DNA of 64,000 nt from Rhizobium mayense (GCF_030272705.1 NZ_JARFYM010000001.1:1-64000), one strand, 5' to 3'. Counted from the first letter of the stretch, positions 1-9,046 are shown. Numbers and translations are program-made. The notes: generated from the sequence alone by a model not told the origin.

Positions 1-117
1 ATGGCTTCGCACCGCAACCCGCCGCTACCGCCGCAAATACAGCAACCCAAAACCGCTGGAGCGAACTCAAAACTGGATAAAACTTGGGGGCAAGGTCAGA
101 AGCGATAACGGTCTGGA

Positions 118-236
118 GTGGTTCAGCGTTTCACGGAATCGCTTTCCCGCTCTATCCCTTTGTTTTTACGCATTCGGGACGGAAAACCGCTTCGCACTTT
201 TCCTGCAATTGCTCCAAGGGATCAGGCCGCGTTCTT
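118..236. repeat. Rhizobial intergenic mosaic repeat
   Basis: Non-coding stretch with the layout I recall from a repeat very common between genes of Rhizobiaceae: a ggttcagcgtttcacgg start, a cgctctatc block, tttgtttttacgca, a ggacggaaaaccgctt block and a cacttttcctg end. It lies just downstream of the MarR gene stop and could act as a 3' untranslated or structured element. A shorter relative occurs near 47655. The family assignment is from memory, not from a search. Confidence 0.5.
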
Positions 237-662
237 GCTCAGCGCTTCGCGCAACGCAACGATCTCTGCCTTCAGTCGGGTCAGGTGGTCGACCGTGGAG
301 TCCGATGCATCGAGGATGCAGGCGGGAATGAAAGCAGCTTTCTTTTTCAGCGCCACGCCTTCGCTCGTCAGGCGGATCAGCACCTGGCGCTCATCTTCCT
401 TGCTGCGGGTACGTTGAATGAAGCCGGCGGCTTCCAAGCGTTTTAATAGCGGCGTCAGCGTGCTCGATTCCAGGAAGAGCTTCTCACCGATACTGCCGAC
501 GGTCTGGCTGTCCTCCTCCCACAATGTCACCATGACGAGATATTGCGGATAGGTGAGGTTCAACTCATCGAGCATGGGCTTGTATAGCCGGTTCATTGCA
601 TGGTTCGCCGAATAGAGGGCGAAGCATATGAAAGTGTCCAGTTTCAAAGGGTCGTCTGTCAT
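222..662 (-). CDS. OhrR-type MarR family repressor
   Basis: Small winged-helix MarR regulator of 146 aa. The N-terminus carries Cys13 inside FICFALYSAN, the position of the peroxidatic cysteine in OhrR, with Tyr38 and Tyr41 of LTYPQYLVM matching the tyrosines that contact it. A second cysteine near residue 115 would fit a two-cysteine OhrR that senses organic hydroperoxide by disulfide formation. The winged helix follows (LTPLLKRLEAAGFIQRTR, then a DERQ wing). I chose the ATG at 662 because GGAG lies a suitable distance upstream; an in-frame start at 728 has no ribosome site. OhrR normally sits next to ohr, but no ohr gene is visible here, so it may be an orphan or ohr may lie beyond the left edge. 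Confidence 0.8.
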   Translation of the reverse strand: MTDDPLKLDTFICFALYSANHAMNRLYKPMLDELNLTYPQYLVMVTLWEEDSQTVGSIGEKLFLESSTLTPLLKRLEAAGFIQRTRSKEDERQVLIRLTSEGVALKKKAAFIPACILDASDSTVDHLTRLKAEIVALREALSKNAA

Positions 663-1065
663 CTCTAACGCTCCGTAAGCCACTGTACTTAAGTCGTGCG
701 ATAAATAATCGTATACATAAAAGTGCATGACGGCTATGCATTTTTCGCAATTTTATCGAAAAGCAGTCGTGCGTGGTGGTGCAAGGACCCTGCTCCGGGG
801 TCCAACTACGACCCGCCAGCAGGCTTACGCCGCTTTTAAATATGTGGCGGGGTATGTAGCGGAATTCAATGCCGAGCTCAGCTGTCTCCAGCCGTGGCGG
901 GTGACAACGTTGCCGATTGCATAAGGTGGTGGCGATCACATGCTCATAGGTAACGCAGCGGCCGGCACTGCGTTCCTCACCACCTATGAGGTTGAGGGCA
1001 ATATTGAATTCCTACGCACCTGCATGGCGCACGCCAATGGCAGCTGGACAAGGGGCAGCCTGCGC
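663..1065. other. Intergenic region with imperfect hairpin
   Basis: About 400 bases without a supported gene between the MarR gene and the glycosyltransferase stop. It must hold the promoter of the MarR gene near 670-730, where AT-rich sequence contains ATCGTATAC-like bases. At 943-990 there is an imperfect hairpin: outer arms CTCATAGGT and ACCTATGAG, inner arms AACGCAG and CTGCGTT. No T-run follows it. A 65-codon plus-strand reading frame at 727-924 has no convincing ribosome site and no recognisable similarity. Confidence 0.5.
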
Positions 1066-2205
1066 TCAGTGGTCCCGTGCCAACACCCGGCCCCGATGAT
1101 TTGCGAGGCGGACATTGCCGATAAATTGGTCCGTGGCAGCTTCCCAGGAGTAGTTGAGCGCCAGGGCGCGGGCCGCTTCGCGCGAAGAGGAGAGTGCTAC
1201 CCGGCAGGCTTTGGCCAGATCTTCGTTGACGACTCCGGCCGCATCGTTGCCGCCAAGGATGTCGGCGGGACCGGTGACGGGATAAGCTGCGACGGGAACG
1301 CCGCTCGCCAATGCCTCCAGAATGGCATTGCCGAATGTATCGGTCTTCGACGGGAAGACGAAAACGTCGGCTTGCGAATAGGCGTGCGCGAGCGCCTCGC
1401 CAAATTTCGAGCCGAGGAAGTGCACGTTCGGATAAAGCTTCTGCAACTCGGCGCGTGCCGGTCCGTCGCCGACGACGACCTTTGAGCCCGGCAGATCCAG
1501 ATCGAGGAAGGCCGGCAGGTTCTTTTCGAGCGCTACCCGGCCGACGGTCATGAAAATCGGGCGGGGTAGGCCGAAGGGCTTGTCCTCCAGCGGGCGCGGA
1601 TGAAAAAGCGTCGCGTCGATGCCGCGACTCCAGGGAAGCAGATTGTGGATACCCTTCTGCTTGAGCTCATTGGCAAGGCTCGGCGTTGCCACCATGCAGC
1701 CGGAACCGGCATTGTGAAACCACCTGACGAAGGCGTAGAGCCAGCTTTGCGGGATCGGCAGCCTGGCCGCGACATATTCGGGGAAGCGTGTGTGATAGCT
1801 GGTCGAGAACGGCATGCCGTTTTTCACGCACCAGCGCCGGGCCGTCAGCCCAAGTGGGCCTTCCGTTGCGATATGCACATAGGTCGGTCGGGCTGCTTCG
1901 ATCCTGGCGGCAACTTTGCGGTAGCTTGCGATCGACAGGCGGATTTCCGGGTAGGTCGGGCAGGGGACGCTGCGAAAGCCTTCCGGCGTGATCATGACGA
2001 CATCGACACCGATGCGCGCCAGTTCGCGGTTGGTATTTTCGATGGAGCGGACGACGCCGTTCACCTGCGGATGCCATGCATCGCTGACGATGAGCAGGCG
2101 CTCCGGCGTTGCGATCGGTGGTGCCGCTTCAGCCCATGCTCTGTGATCGATATCCGACAAGCGTTGCAACATGTCCAAAAAGTTCCATCCGCACCGCACC
2201 ATCAT
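1066..2205 (-). CDS. GT4 family glycosyltransferase
   Basis: Glycosyltransferase of the GT-B fold, family 4, up to 379 aa. The N-terminal acceptor domain starts with LLIVSDAWHPQVNGVVRS, typical of MgtA/PimB-like enzymes. The C-terminal donor domain has MTVGRVALEKNLPAFL and the E-x7-E type motif in TFGNAILEALASG. No membrane segment or signal peptide is evident, so it should act at the cytoplasmic face of the inner membrane. Related rhizobial and Agrobacterium enzymes put glucose or glucuronic acid on diacylglycerol during phosphate starvation; that role is possible but not shown here. No Pho box was seen upstream. The start could be 2205 or the ATG at 2172. It follows kdgK on the same strand with a 90-base gap. 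Confidence 0.8.
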   Translation of the reverse strand: MMVRCGWNFLDMLQRLSDIDHRAWAEAAPPIATPERLLIVSDAWHPQVNGVVRSIENTNRELARIGVDVVMITPEGFRSVPCPTYPEIRLSIASYRKVAARIEAARPTYVHIATEGPLGLTARRWCVKNGMPFSTSYHTRFPEYVAARLPIPQSWLYAFVRWFHNAGSGCMVATPSLANELKQKGIHNLLPWSRGIDATLFHPRPLEDKPFGLPRPIFMTVGRVALEKNLPAFLDLDLPGSKVVVGDGPARAELQKLYPNVHFLGSKFGEALAHAYSQADVFVFPSKTDTFGNAILEALASGVPVAAYPVTGPADILGGNDAAGVVNEDLAKACRVALSSSREAARALALNYSWEAATDQFIGNVRLANHRGRVLARDH

Positions 2206-2295
2206 AGTGTCGGTACAACCAAATACGGTGCAGCAAAGATGATTCCCGCGCCTGTTCTATTGTGCGGGGTGTCCATGATGGAAATATTACAGCGA

Positions 2296-3270
2296 CTACT
2301 TCGCGGCTTGGAGCTTTTCTGGTGGCACCAGAGCGCCATGTTCCTGGATGACCTTCGCGGCGATCTTGGCGGCGAAACGGGCGGCGGCGACGGGATCGTC
2401 ATGTTCCAAATAATGCGCAAGGAACGCGCCATTGAAGCTGTCGCCGGCGCTGGTCGTATCGACGACCTTGGCGGCCTTGGCGGCGGGAACGAGCGTTTCG
2501 CCAGCGTCGGTGCCGACGGTCGCACCTTCGGCGCCATTCTTGACGACGACCATATTGGCTCCGTGCAGCCGGTAGCGACGGATGGTGCTGGCAATCGAGT
2601 CGTCACCAAAATGCGAGGCCTCGTCGTCGAAGCTCGGCATGACCAGCGTCGAGGCGCGGGCGCCTTCGCCGATCATGGTATGCATGGCGTCGAAGCTTGA
2701 CCAGAGGCGCGGGCGCAGGTTGGGATCGAAGACCACCAGCTTGCCGACGGCCTTGGCGCGGCGCAGTTCGGCGAGCAGCGTCTCGGCGTCTTCATGCGTC
2801 AGAATCGCCAGCGTGATGCCGGAGAAATAGAGGACGTTGGAGGCTTCGATCGCGGTACGCAGCCTGTCGCCGTCGGCTGCCAGCTGGCGGGCGGCAGAAT
2901 TGTCGCGCCAATAGCTGAAGGAGCGCTCGCCGTTCTTCAGGTTGATCATGTAGAGGCCGGGCGTCTTGCCGCGGAGGCGGCGAATGTTCGAAGTGCCGAT
3001 GTCATGGGCGTTCATGAAATCCAGCATTTCGTCGGACATCGCATCGTCACCGAGCGCAGTGAAATAGTCGACGGACCAGTCGTCAGGCAAGCAGGCGCGG
3101 GCATACCAGGCGGTGTTGAAGGTATCGCCGGCAAAGCCCTTACGCAGATGTCCGTCCTCGGCCTGTGACAGCTCCACCATGCATTCGCCGATCGATAGAA
3201 AATGCCCGCCCAAGACTTCCTCCTGCGTTTCGCTTTGCTGCTGCATACGCGCATGCGGCTGCTTGAGCAA
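2296..3270 (-). CDS. kdgK: 2-keto-3-deoxygluconate kinase (PfkB family)
   Basis: Cytoplasmic sugar kinase that phosphorylates 2-keto-3-deoxygluconate to KDPG, feeding hexuronate and pectin breakdown into the Entner-Doudoroff route. Visible are the PfkB N-terminal glycine pair context (FAGDTFNTAWYAR), the sugar-binding region GKTPGLYMI, and the C-terminal signature DTTSAGDSFNGAFLA with the catalytic Asp. Length of 324 aa (316 from the internal ATG at 3246) fits the family. It lies 36 bases downstream of oppF on the same strand and may be cotranscribed with the opp genes, although peptide uptake and KDG catabolism are not obviously linked. KdgK is preferred over fructokinase because of the SIGECMVEL start. 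Confidence 0.85.
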   Translation of the reverse strand: MLKQPHARMQQQSETQEEVLGGHFLSIGECMVELSQAEDGHLRKGFAGDTFNTAWYARACLPDDWSVDYFTALGDDAMSDEMLDFMNAHDIGTSNIRRLRGKTPGLYMINLKNGERSFSYWRDNSAARQLAADGDRLRTAIEASNVLYFSGITLAILTHEDAETLLAELRRAKAVGKLVVFDPNLRPRLWSSFDAMHTMIGEGARASTLVMPSFDDEASHFGDDSIASTIRRYRLHGANMVVVKNGAEGATVGTDAGETLVPAAKAAKVVDTTSAGDSFNGAFLAHYLEHDDPVAAARFAAKIAAKVIQEHGALVPPEKLQAAK

Positions 3271-3306
3271 GGTGGACGGCGGGGTGCGCCGTCCACCTCT
3301 CGGGCC

Positions 3307-4293
3307 TTACGGCCTGTCCATATGATAGCACGCCGCGGTCTGGCCGGGGCGAACATGCTCGGTCGGCGGCATCTTGGTCTTGCAGATGTCCGTTGCCTTC
3401 CAACAGCGCGGCGAGAAGACGCAGCCGGCCGGCGGGTTAAGCGGCGAGGGCGGATCGCCCTGCAGGCGAATACGCTCGCGGCCGCGCGCCCGTTTCGGAT
3501 CGGGAATAGGCGCGGCGGAGAACAAAGCCTGCGTATAGGGGTGCGCCGGATGGTCGAAGACCGTGGCGGCGTCGCCTGCTTCCACCACTTTGCCGAGGTA
3601 AAGCACCAGCACGTCGTCCGAGATCAGGCGCACGACGGAGAGGTCGTGGCTGATGAAGATCAGCGTCAGGCCGAACTCCTTGCGCAGCTTGCGCAACAGC
3701 GTGATCACCTGACCCTGGATCGAGACGTCGAGGGCCGAGACCGGCTCGTCGCAGACGATGAGCTTCGGGCGCGTCACTACGGCGCGGGCAATGCCGATGC
3801 GCTGCGCCTGGCCGCCGGAAAACTCGTGCGGATAGCGATTGATCATTTCCGGCACGAGCCCGACCGCCGCCATGATCTCGCGCACGCGTTCCTGCCGCTG
3901 CGCCTTCGTCAGTTTCGGTTCGAACACCGTCAGCGGCTCGGCGATGATGTCGCCGACGGTCATGCGCGGGTCGAGCGAGGCGATCGGGTCCTGGAAGATG
4001 ATCTGCATGTCGCGGCGGGCGGCACGCATTTCCTCTTCGGAAAGATCCAGCAGGTTGCCACCTTGCCACATGATGCGGCCCTTCTGCGCCTTGATCAGCC
4101 GCAGAATGGAACGGCCGAGCGTCGACTTGCCGCAGCCGGATTCGCCGACGATACCGAGCGTGCGCCCAGTCTTCAGCTCGAAACTGACATCGTTGACCGC
4201 CGTCAGGGTCAGCGGCGGTTTGAAGAAGGATTTCGACGGCAGTTCGAATTGCGTGGTCAGATGTTCGACCTTCAGAAGCGTTTGCTCAACCAT
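3307..4293 (-). CDS. oppF: Oligopeptide ABC transporter ATPase OppF
   Basis: Second ATP-binding subunit of the peptide importer, 328 aa. Walker A GESGCGKST is near residues 50-58, the signature is FSGGQAQRI, and Walker B is LIVCDEP. The C-terminal oligopeptide-transporter extension holds the cysteine cluster CVFSPRCWKATDIC that coordinates an Fe-S cluster in DppD/DppF-type ATPases. I chose the ATG at 4293, which overlaps the end of oppD by eight bases and has GGAG upstream; a longer frame to 4359 has no such support. Translational coupling with oppD is likely. Substrate class (oligo- versus dipeptide) cannot be settled from the ATPase. Confidence 0.92.
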   Translation of the reverse strand: MVEQTLLKVEHLTTQFELPSKSFFKPPLTLTAVNDVSFELKTGRTLGIVGESGCGKSTLGRSILRLIKAQKGRIMWQGGNLLDLSEEEMRAARRDMQIIFQDPIASLDPRMTVGDIIAEPLTVFEPKLTKAQRQERVREIMAAVGLVPEMINRYPHEFSGGQAQRIGIARAVVTRPKLIVCDEPVSALDVSIQGQVITLLRKLRKEFGLTLIFISHDLSVVRLISDDVLVLYLGKVVEAGDAATVFDHPAHPYTQALFSAAPIPDPKRARGRERIRLQGDPPSPLNPPAGCVFSPRCWKATDICKTKMPPTEHVRPGQTAACYHMDRP

Positions 4294-5281
4294 GGACGAG
4301 GCTCCGTTCCTGATTAGCCGAAAGGGGATGGAAGCAGGCGGCGCAGCGTCGCGGCGCAAGCTGATCGAGCGGCGGCGGCGCGTTCAGACAGTCGTCCTGC
4401 ACATGGGCGCAGCGGGGCGAAAAAGCGCAGCCGCGCGGCAGATGCATCAGGTTCGGCGGCCGGCCCGGAATTACGGCGAGATCGTCGACATCCTGGTCGG
4501 GCCGCGGGATGGAGGCGTGGAGCGCCGCCGTATAAGGATGGGCCGGATTTTCGAACAGCTCTTCGACCGGCGCTTCCTCGACGATGCGGCCGGCATACAT
4601 GACGGCGACGCGATCGGCGAGGCCGGCGACGACGCCGAGATCATGAGTGATCATCACCAGCGCCGTATTCATTTCCGCCGTCAGCTCGTTGAAGAGGTCG
4701 AGAATCTGCGCCTGGATGGTTACGTCCAGCGCGGTCGTCGGCTCGTCGGCGATCAGGAGCTTCGGCTTGGTGAGCAACGCCATGGCGATGACGACGCGCT
4801 GGCGCATACCGCCGGAGAGTTCGTGCGGATAGAGATTGAAGCGCCGCGTCGGGTCGGGAATGCCGACGCGCTTCAGCATGTCGAGGGCTGCGGCGGATGC
4901 CGCGCGCGCCGAAAGCCCGCCATGAACTTCGAGCTGCTCGGTCAGCTGCCGCGAGATCCTCAGCGAGGGATTGAGGGCCGTCATCGGGTCCTGGAAGACC
5001 ATGGCCATGTCCTTGCCGCGCACATTGTCGAGCTCGCGCGGCTTCAGCGTTAGAAGGTCCTTGCCGTCCAAAAGTGCCTGGCCGCTGGTGCGGCCGTTTT
5101 TGGCGAGCAGGCCCATCAGGCCGAGGAAGGTCTGGCTCTTGCCGGAACCGGATTCGCCGACGATGGCGACGCGTTCGCCACGGCCGATCTTCAGGTTCAT
5201 CTTCGAGACGGCGGCGACTTCGCCTTCCGGTGTGCGGAACGTGATGGAGTAGTCTTTGAGTTCGAGAAGCGTTTCTGTCAT
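4286..5281 (-). CDS. oppD: Oligopeptide ABC transporter ATPase OppD
   Basis: First ATP-binding subunit of the peptide importer, 331 aa. Walker A GESGSGKS sits at residues 42-49, the signature LSGGMRQRV starts near 155, and Walker B LLIADEP lies near 176-181. The C-terminus has the peptide-transporter cysteine motif [14 protein letters not shown]. The start is separated from the oppC stop by a single base, and its end overlaps oppF, so the genes are tightly coupled in one operon. OppD and OppF pair as a heterodimer under the OppB/OppC permease. Confidence 0.93.
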   Translation of the reverse strand: MTETLLELKDYSITFRTPEGEVAAVSKMNLKIGRGERVAIVGESGSGKSQTFLGLMGLLAKNGRTSGQALLDGKDLLTLKPRELDNVRGKDMAMVFQDPMTALNPSLRISRQLTEQLEVHGGLSARAASAAALDMLKRVGIPDPTRRFNLYPHELSGGMRQRVVIAMALLTKPKLLIADEPTTALDVTIQAQILDLFNELTAEMNTALVMITHDLGVVAGLADRVAVMYAGRIVEEAPVEELFENPAHPYTAALHASIPRPDQDVDDLAVIPGRPPNLMHLPRGCAFSPRCAHVQDDCLNAPPPLDQLAPRRCAACFHPLSANQERSLVHG

Positions 5282-5282
5282 G

Positions 5283-6200
5283 TCAGCGATCCTTCGGATC
5301 GAAAGCGTCGCGCAAGCCGTCGCCGATGAAGAGCAAGCTCATCAGCAGGGCGACAAGGAAGCCGGCAGGGAAGAACAGGAGCCAGGGCGTGGTCTCCATG
5401 CCGGCCGCGCCATCGGCGATCAGTGTCCCAAGCGAGGTCAGCGGTTCCTGCACGCCGAAGCCGAGGTAGGAAAGGAAGCTTTCCGTGGCGATGATCTCGG
5501 GAATGGTGAGCGTCGCATAGATGACCACCGGCCCGACGAGGTTCGGAACGATGTGCTTGAGGATGATCTTGAACGACCGCTGGCCGGAGGCCCGCGCCGC
5601 TTCGATGAATTCCCGCTGCTTGATCGAGAGCGTCTGGCCACGCACGATACGCGCCATGGTCAGCCATTCCAGTGCGCCGATTGCTGCAAACAACAGGTAG
5701 ACGTTACGGCCGAAGATCACCATCAGCAGGATGACGAAGAGCACGTAGGGGAGCGCGTACATGATGTCGACGAAACGCATCATGATTGCGTCGATACGGC
5801 CGCCGAAATAGCCCGAGACGGCACCGTAAAGCACACCGATGATAACCGAGACCAGGGTGGCGACGAGCGCCACGGTCAGCGAAACGCGCGTGCCGTAGAG
5901 CGTGCGCGCCAGCAGATCACGGCCATTGCCGTCGGTACCGAAATAATGGCCAGCGGCGAAATCCGGCGGGCCACGGAAAGAGGCCCAATCCGGATCCTCG
6001 TAGTTGAAGGGAAGGAAGCTCGGGCCAAAGATGGCGATGAGGATCAGCATCGCCAGCACGATCAGGGACAGCGCGGCTGCCTTGTTGCGCAGGAGTCGAC
6101 GCATCGCGTCGCCGGTCAGGGAACGGCCCTTCGGCGCAAGCCCCTCGGCGGACAGCAACTCCGCTTCCAGCAATTCTCGTTTTGCAGGGTTGAGGATCAT
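5283..6200 (-). CDS. oppC: Oligopeptide ABC transporter permease OppC
   Basis: Inner-membrane permease of the BPD_transp_1 family, 305 aa. An N-terminal cytoplasmic stretch of about 35 residues precedes a first membrane helix (AALSLIVLAMLILIAIFG), followed by the OppC_N loop with DPDW and FGTDGNGRD. The cytoplasmic EAA loop, FIEAARASGQRSFKIILKH, contacts the ATPases. Five further membrane segments are visible. Its ATG overlaps the oppB stop by four bases (ATGA), which indicates translational coupling. Confidence 0.92.
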   Translation of the reverse strand: MILNPAKRELLEAELLSAEGLAPKGRSLTGDAMRRLLRNKAAALSLIVLAMLILIAIFGPSFLPFNYEDPDWASFRGPPDFAAGHYFGTDGNGRDLLARTLYGTRVSLTVALVATLVSVIIGVLYGAVSGYFGGRIDAIMMRFVDIMYALPYVLFVILLMVIFGRNVYLLFAAIGALEWLTMARIVRGQTLSIKQREFIEAARASGQRSFKIILKHIVPNLVGPVVIYATLTIPEIIATESFLSYLGFGVQEPLTSLGTLIADGAAGMETTPWLLFFPAGFLVALLMSLLFIGDGLRDAFDPKDR

Positions 6201-7120
6201 CGCATTCTCACTTTCGGGTCGAGCCAGGCATAGGTGATGTCGACGAGCAGGTTCAGGAACACGATCAGCACCATGTAGAAGATGACCGTGCCGAGCACCA
6301 TGCCGTAATCACGGTTGAGCGCAGCACCGACGAAATAGCGACCGACGCCGGGAAGGCCGAAGATGCTTTCCACCACCAGTGAACCGGTAAGGAGGTAACT
6401 TGCCGCCGGTCCGAGATAGGAGACGACGGGCATCATTGCCGGTTTCAGCGCGTGACGCATGACGGTCAGGCGCGGGCCGATGCCTTTGGCCTTGGCGGTG
6501 CGGATGAAATTCTGGTTCATCACCTCGATCATGGAGCCGCGCATCAGGCGTGAGATGCGGGCGGCATGCGGCAATGTCAGAACGACGACGGGAAGGATCA
6601 GGAACCTGATCGAGCCGTTGCCCCAGCCGCCGACGGGCAACCAGCCAAGCGTATTTCCGAAGACGAGCTGCAGAATCGGGGCGATCAGAAAGCTTGGCAT
6701 CACCAGGCCGATGAGCAGCCCTCCGCCCAGCCAATAGTCGGCACTCCGGTTCTGGTAGAGCGCCCCAAGACAGCCGATGAACACGCCGATGATGGTTGCT
6801 AGAACGAAGGCGGCGCCACCAATCGTCAGAGTGTAAGGAAAACCCGACATGATCTGTTGGGTGACGGTGAAATCCTGGTTGGCGAATGAGGGGCCGAGGT
6901 CGCCCTTCAGCACATCGCCGACATAGATCACATATTGTTCGACAAGCGGCTTATCCAGATTGTAGTGGGCCGCGAGGTTGGCTTTGACTTCCGGCGGCAA
7001 TGGCCTTTCGCCATCGAAGGGGCCGCCGGGAGCGAGGCGCAGGATGAAAAAACACACTGTCACGGCAATCCACAGGACAGGGATTGTCGACAGCAGGCGA
7101 CGGAGAGCGTAGCGAAACAT
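6197..7120 (-). CDS. oppB: Oligopeptide ABC transporter permease OppB
   Basis: Inner-membrane permease of 307 aa that forms the translocation pore with OppC. The N-terminal helix MFRYALRRLLSTIPVLW and the following periplasmic loop PGGPFDGERPLPPE are standard for OppB/DppB. The EAA motif is represented by NFIRTAKAKGIGPRLTVMRH, and the protein ends in a hydrophobic helix plus YAWLDPKVRMR. It starts 50 bases after oppA; the gap holds a strong hairpin. Family identity is secure; OppB versus DppB naming is by context. Confidence 0.92.
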   Translation of the reverse strand: MFRYALRRLLSTIPVLWIAVTVCFFILRLAPGGPFDGERPLPPEVKANLAAHYNLDKPLVEQYVIYVGDVLKGDLGPSFANQDFTVTQQIMSGFPYTLTIGGAAFVLATIIGVFIGCLGALYQNRSADYWLGGGLLIGLVMPSFLIAPILQLVFGNTLGWLPVGGWGNGSIRFLILPVVVLTLPHAARISRLMRGSMIEVMNQNFIRTAKAKGIGPRLTVMRHALKPAMMPVVSYLGPAASYLLTGSLVVESIFGLPGVGRYFVGAALNRDYGMVLGTVIFYMVLIVFLNLLVDITYAWLDPKVRMR

Positions 7121-7131
7121 GGGTGCGTTGG

Positions 7132-7160
7132 GGCCCCACCCGGCAAGAGCGGGCGGGGCC
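7132..7160 (-). other. mRNA hairpin between oppA and oppB
   Basis: Inverted repeat with 11-base arms (GGCCCCGCCCG on the minus strand and its partner, one G-U pair) and a seven-base loop, located between the stop of oppA and the start of oppB. There is no T-run on the minus strand, so it is not a full terminator. Such hairpins behind the binding-protein gene often protect the upstream mRNA and lower expression of the permease genes; that role is inferred. Confidence 0.65.
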
Positions 7161-7169
7161 TTTTCCTAT

Positions 7170-8750
7170 TTATTCTTTGATGGACAGCCAGCGGGTGCGG
7201 TGAATGTCCTGAATATTATCCACGAAGCCCTGGACCTTAGGAGCTACGATATTCTGGGAAACGTAGTAATAGATCGGGATCGCGGCGCTGTCGTCGAGCG
7301 CAAGCTGTTCAGCCTTCTTGTAGGCTTCGGCCCGCTTCTTCAAGTCAATTTGCTCGTTACCTTCTTTGATCAGCGCATCATATTGCGGGTTGCTCCAGCG
7401 GCCATAGTTCATTTCGACGCCGGTCGACAGGAGGTTCAGGAAGTTGATGGGATCGTTGTAGTCGGCGAGCCAGCCGGCACGGCCGATTTCCACCTGGCCG
7501 CGCTGCATTTCATCGTAATGCACCTTGGTTTCGGTGTTGTAGAGCTCGATATCGACACCGAGCGGCTTCCACATGGCGGCGATGGCAACAGCGATGCGCT
7601 TGTGGTTATCGTTGGTGTTGTAACGGAGCTGCGCCTTCAGCGGGTGATCGGGGCCGAAGCCTGCTTCCTTGAGCAGCTTCTTGGCTTCTTCGACCTTCTG
7701 GCTGTAGGGCTCGTCCTTCCAGCTTACAAAGGCCGGTTCGCCATAGTTGGCCGTGCCCGGCGGCACCCAGGAATACATGGGCAGTTCGCCGGTGCCGAGG
7801 ATCTTCGGCCCGATGACTTCGCGGTTGACGGCCATGGAGAGGGCCTGGCGGACGCGCTTGTCGTTGAAGGGCGGTTTGGTGGCGTTCAGGACGTAATAAT
7901 AGGTACCGAGGAACGGAACCACATGCGCCTGATCAGGAAGGTTCTTGTGAATCCATTCAATCTGGTCGGCGGGGAAAGAGGTCAGGATATCGAATTCGCC
8001 GGCGCGGTAGCGCTTCAGCGCGGCGGCCTGATCTTCCAGCGTGTAGAAGTTGACGTTGTCGATCTTCACGTCCTTGGCGTCATAGTATTGATCGTTCTTG
8101 ACGTTGCTGACGTGCGAGCCCGGTACCCATTCGACGGGCTTGTAGGGGCCGTTGGTGACGATGTTGCCGATCTTGACCCAATCGTCGCCCTTGGCTTCGA
8201 CGACGTGCTTCGGCAGCGGATAGGCCGTGTAGTGCATCAGCGCGTTAAGGAAGTAGGGGGTCGGGTTCTCGAGCGTGATTTCCAGCGTCTTGTCGTCGAT
8301 CGCCTTGACGCCGAGCTGGCTGAGATCCTTGATTTCGCCCTTGTTGATCTTTTCCGCGTTCAGGATCGTATATTGCAGATAGGCGTATTGGGCGGCGGTC
8401 TTCGGGTCCATCAGGCGCTGGAAGGCGAAGACGAAGTCCTGAGCCGTCACCGGCTGGCCATCGGACCACTTGATGCCGTCACGCAGCTTGAAGGTATAGA
8501 CCTTCTGGTCGGGAGAAATGGTCCAGCTTGCAGCCTGGCCGGGGATCGGGTTGTCCTTGGGGTCTTCCGTCACTAGGCCTTCGAAAATATCGCCGTCGAT
8601 ACGGTTTTCCCAGTCGCCGGAAATTTTTTGCGGGTCGAGCGACGTAGGGTCGCCGCCGTTGTGGATATTGAGGGTCGCGGCATGCGCGGAGACGCTCAAC
8701 AGGGTGCCTAAGAAGGCCGATGCGATGAATTTTTTGGTGAAATGTGTCAT
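7170..8750 (-). CDS. oppA: Oligopeptide-binding protein OppA
   Basis: Periplasmic solute-binding protein of family 5, 526 aa from the ATG at 8750, which has a strong GGTGGGGAAAG ribosome site. The signal peptide (THFTKKFIASAFLGTLLS) ends in SAHA before ATLNIHNGGD. The family signature is present as LRDGIKWSDGQPVTAQDFVF, and DPQK near the mature N-terminus is typical of OppA/MppA. It is the first gene of oppABCDF and is followed by an mRNA hairpin. A longer in-frame start at 8834 would put extra residues before a clean signal peptide and is rejected. Peptide size preference is unknown. Confidence 0.92.
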   Translation of the reverse strand: MTHFTKKFIASAFLGTLLSVSAHAATLNIHNGGDPTSLDPQKISGDWENRIDGDIFEGLVTEDPKDNPIPGQAASWTISPDQKVYTFKLRDGIKWSDGQPVTAQDFVFAFQRLMDPKTAAQYAYLQYTILNAEKINKGEIKDLSQLGVKAIDDKTLEITLENPTPYFLNALMHYTAYPLPKHVVEAKGDDWVKIGNIVTNGPYKPVEWVPGSHVSNVKNDQYYDAKDVKIDNVNFYTLEDQAAALKRYRAGEFDILTSFPADQIEWIHKNLPDQAHVVPFLGTYYYVLNATKPPFNDKRVRQALSMAVNREVIGPKILGTGELPMYSWVPPGTANYGEPAFVSWKDEPYSQKVEEAKKLLKEAGFGPDHPLKAQLRYNTNDNHKRIAVAIAAMWKPLGVDIELYNTETKVHYDEMQRGQVEIGRAGWLADYNDPINFLNLLSTGVEMNYGRWSNPQYDALIKEGNEQIDLKKRAEAYKKAEQLALDDSAAIPIYYYVSQNIVAPKVQGFVDNIQDIHRTRWLSIKE

Positions 8751-8813
8751 ATCTTTCCCCACCTTTCTGGTGTTATGGGCCTTGTTTTTCAAGGCTGTTT
8801 TTGATCCCGCAGG

Positions 8814-8833
8814 TGACCTGTACGTGCAGGTCA
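8814..8833. promoter_or_regulatory. Near-perfect 20-bp palindrome, possible operator
   Basis: TGACCTG and CAGGTCA face each other across six bases, and 18 of the 20 positions obey the symmetry. It lies in the 296-base divergent region between oppA (start 8750) and the alpha-glucosidase (start 9047), closer to oppA. Position and symmetry suggest a dimeric regulator site, but no regulator gene is adjacent, so the protein that binds it is unknown. Confidence 0.5.
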
Positions 8834-9046
8834 ATGTCGCAAGTTATCCGAAGCAACGTCGCTTTCAAGTCCCAAAGCGAGCCGTGGCTCATGGTTGTGA
8901 ATATCGACCTTGGCACTTTTTCGAAACCACTTCACAAATTTTTGCTTACGCAATCCCAGGCTTCATGCTTCGCTCGGTTTGCAGCTTGCCGCCCGTGGCT
9001 TAGTGTGCGATCTGAAAAGCGATAGGAAATCAAGGCGGATTGTCTC

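Noticed and set aside
1..110. Possible end of a transposase gene at the left edge
   Set aside because: Frames here are basic and short but match no transposase motif, and no terminal inverted repeat is visible.
727..924. 65-codon ORF divergent from the OhrR gene
   Set aside because: No ribosome site and no similarity that I recognise; it overlaps the likely OhrR promoter.
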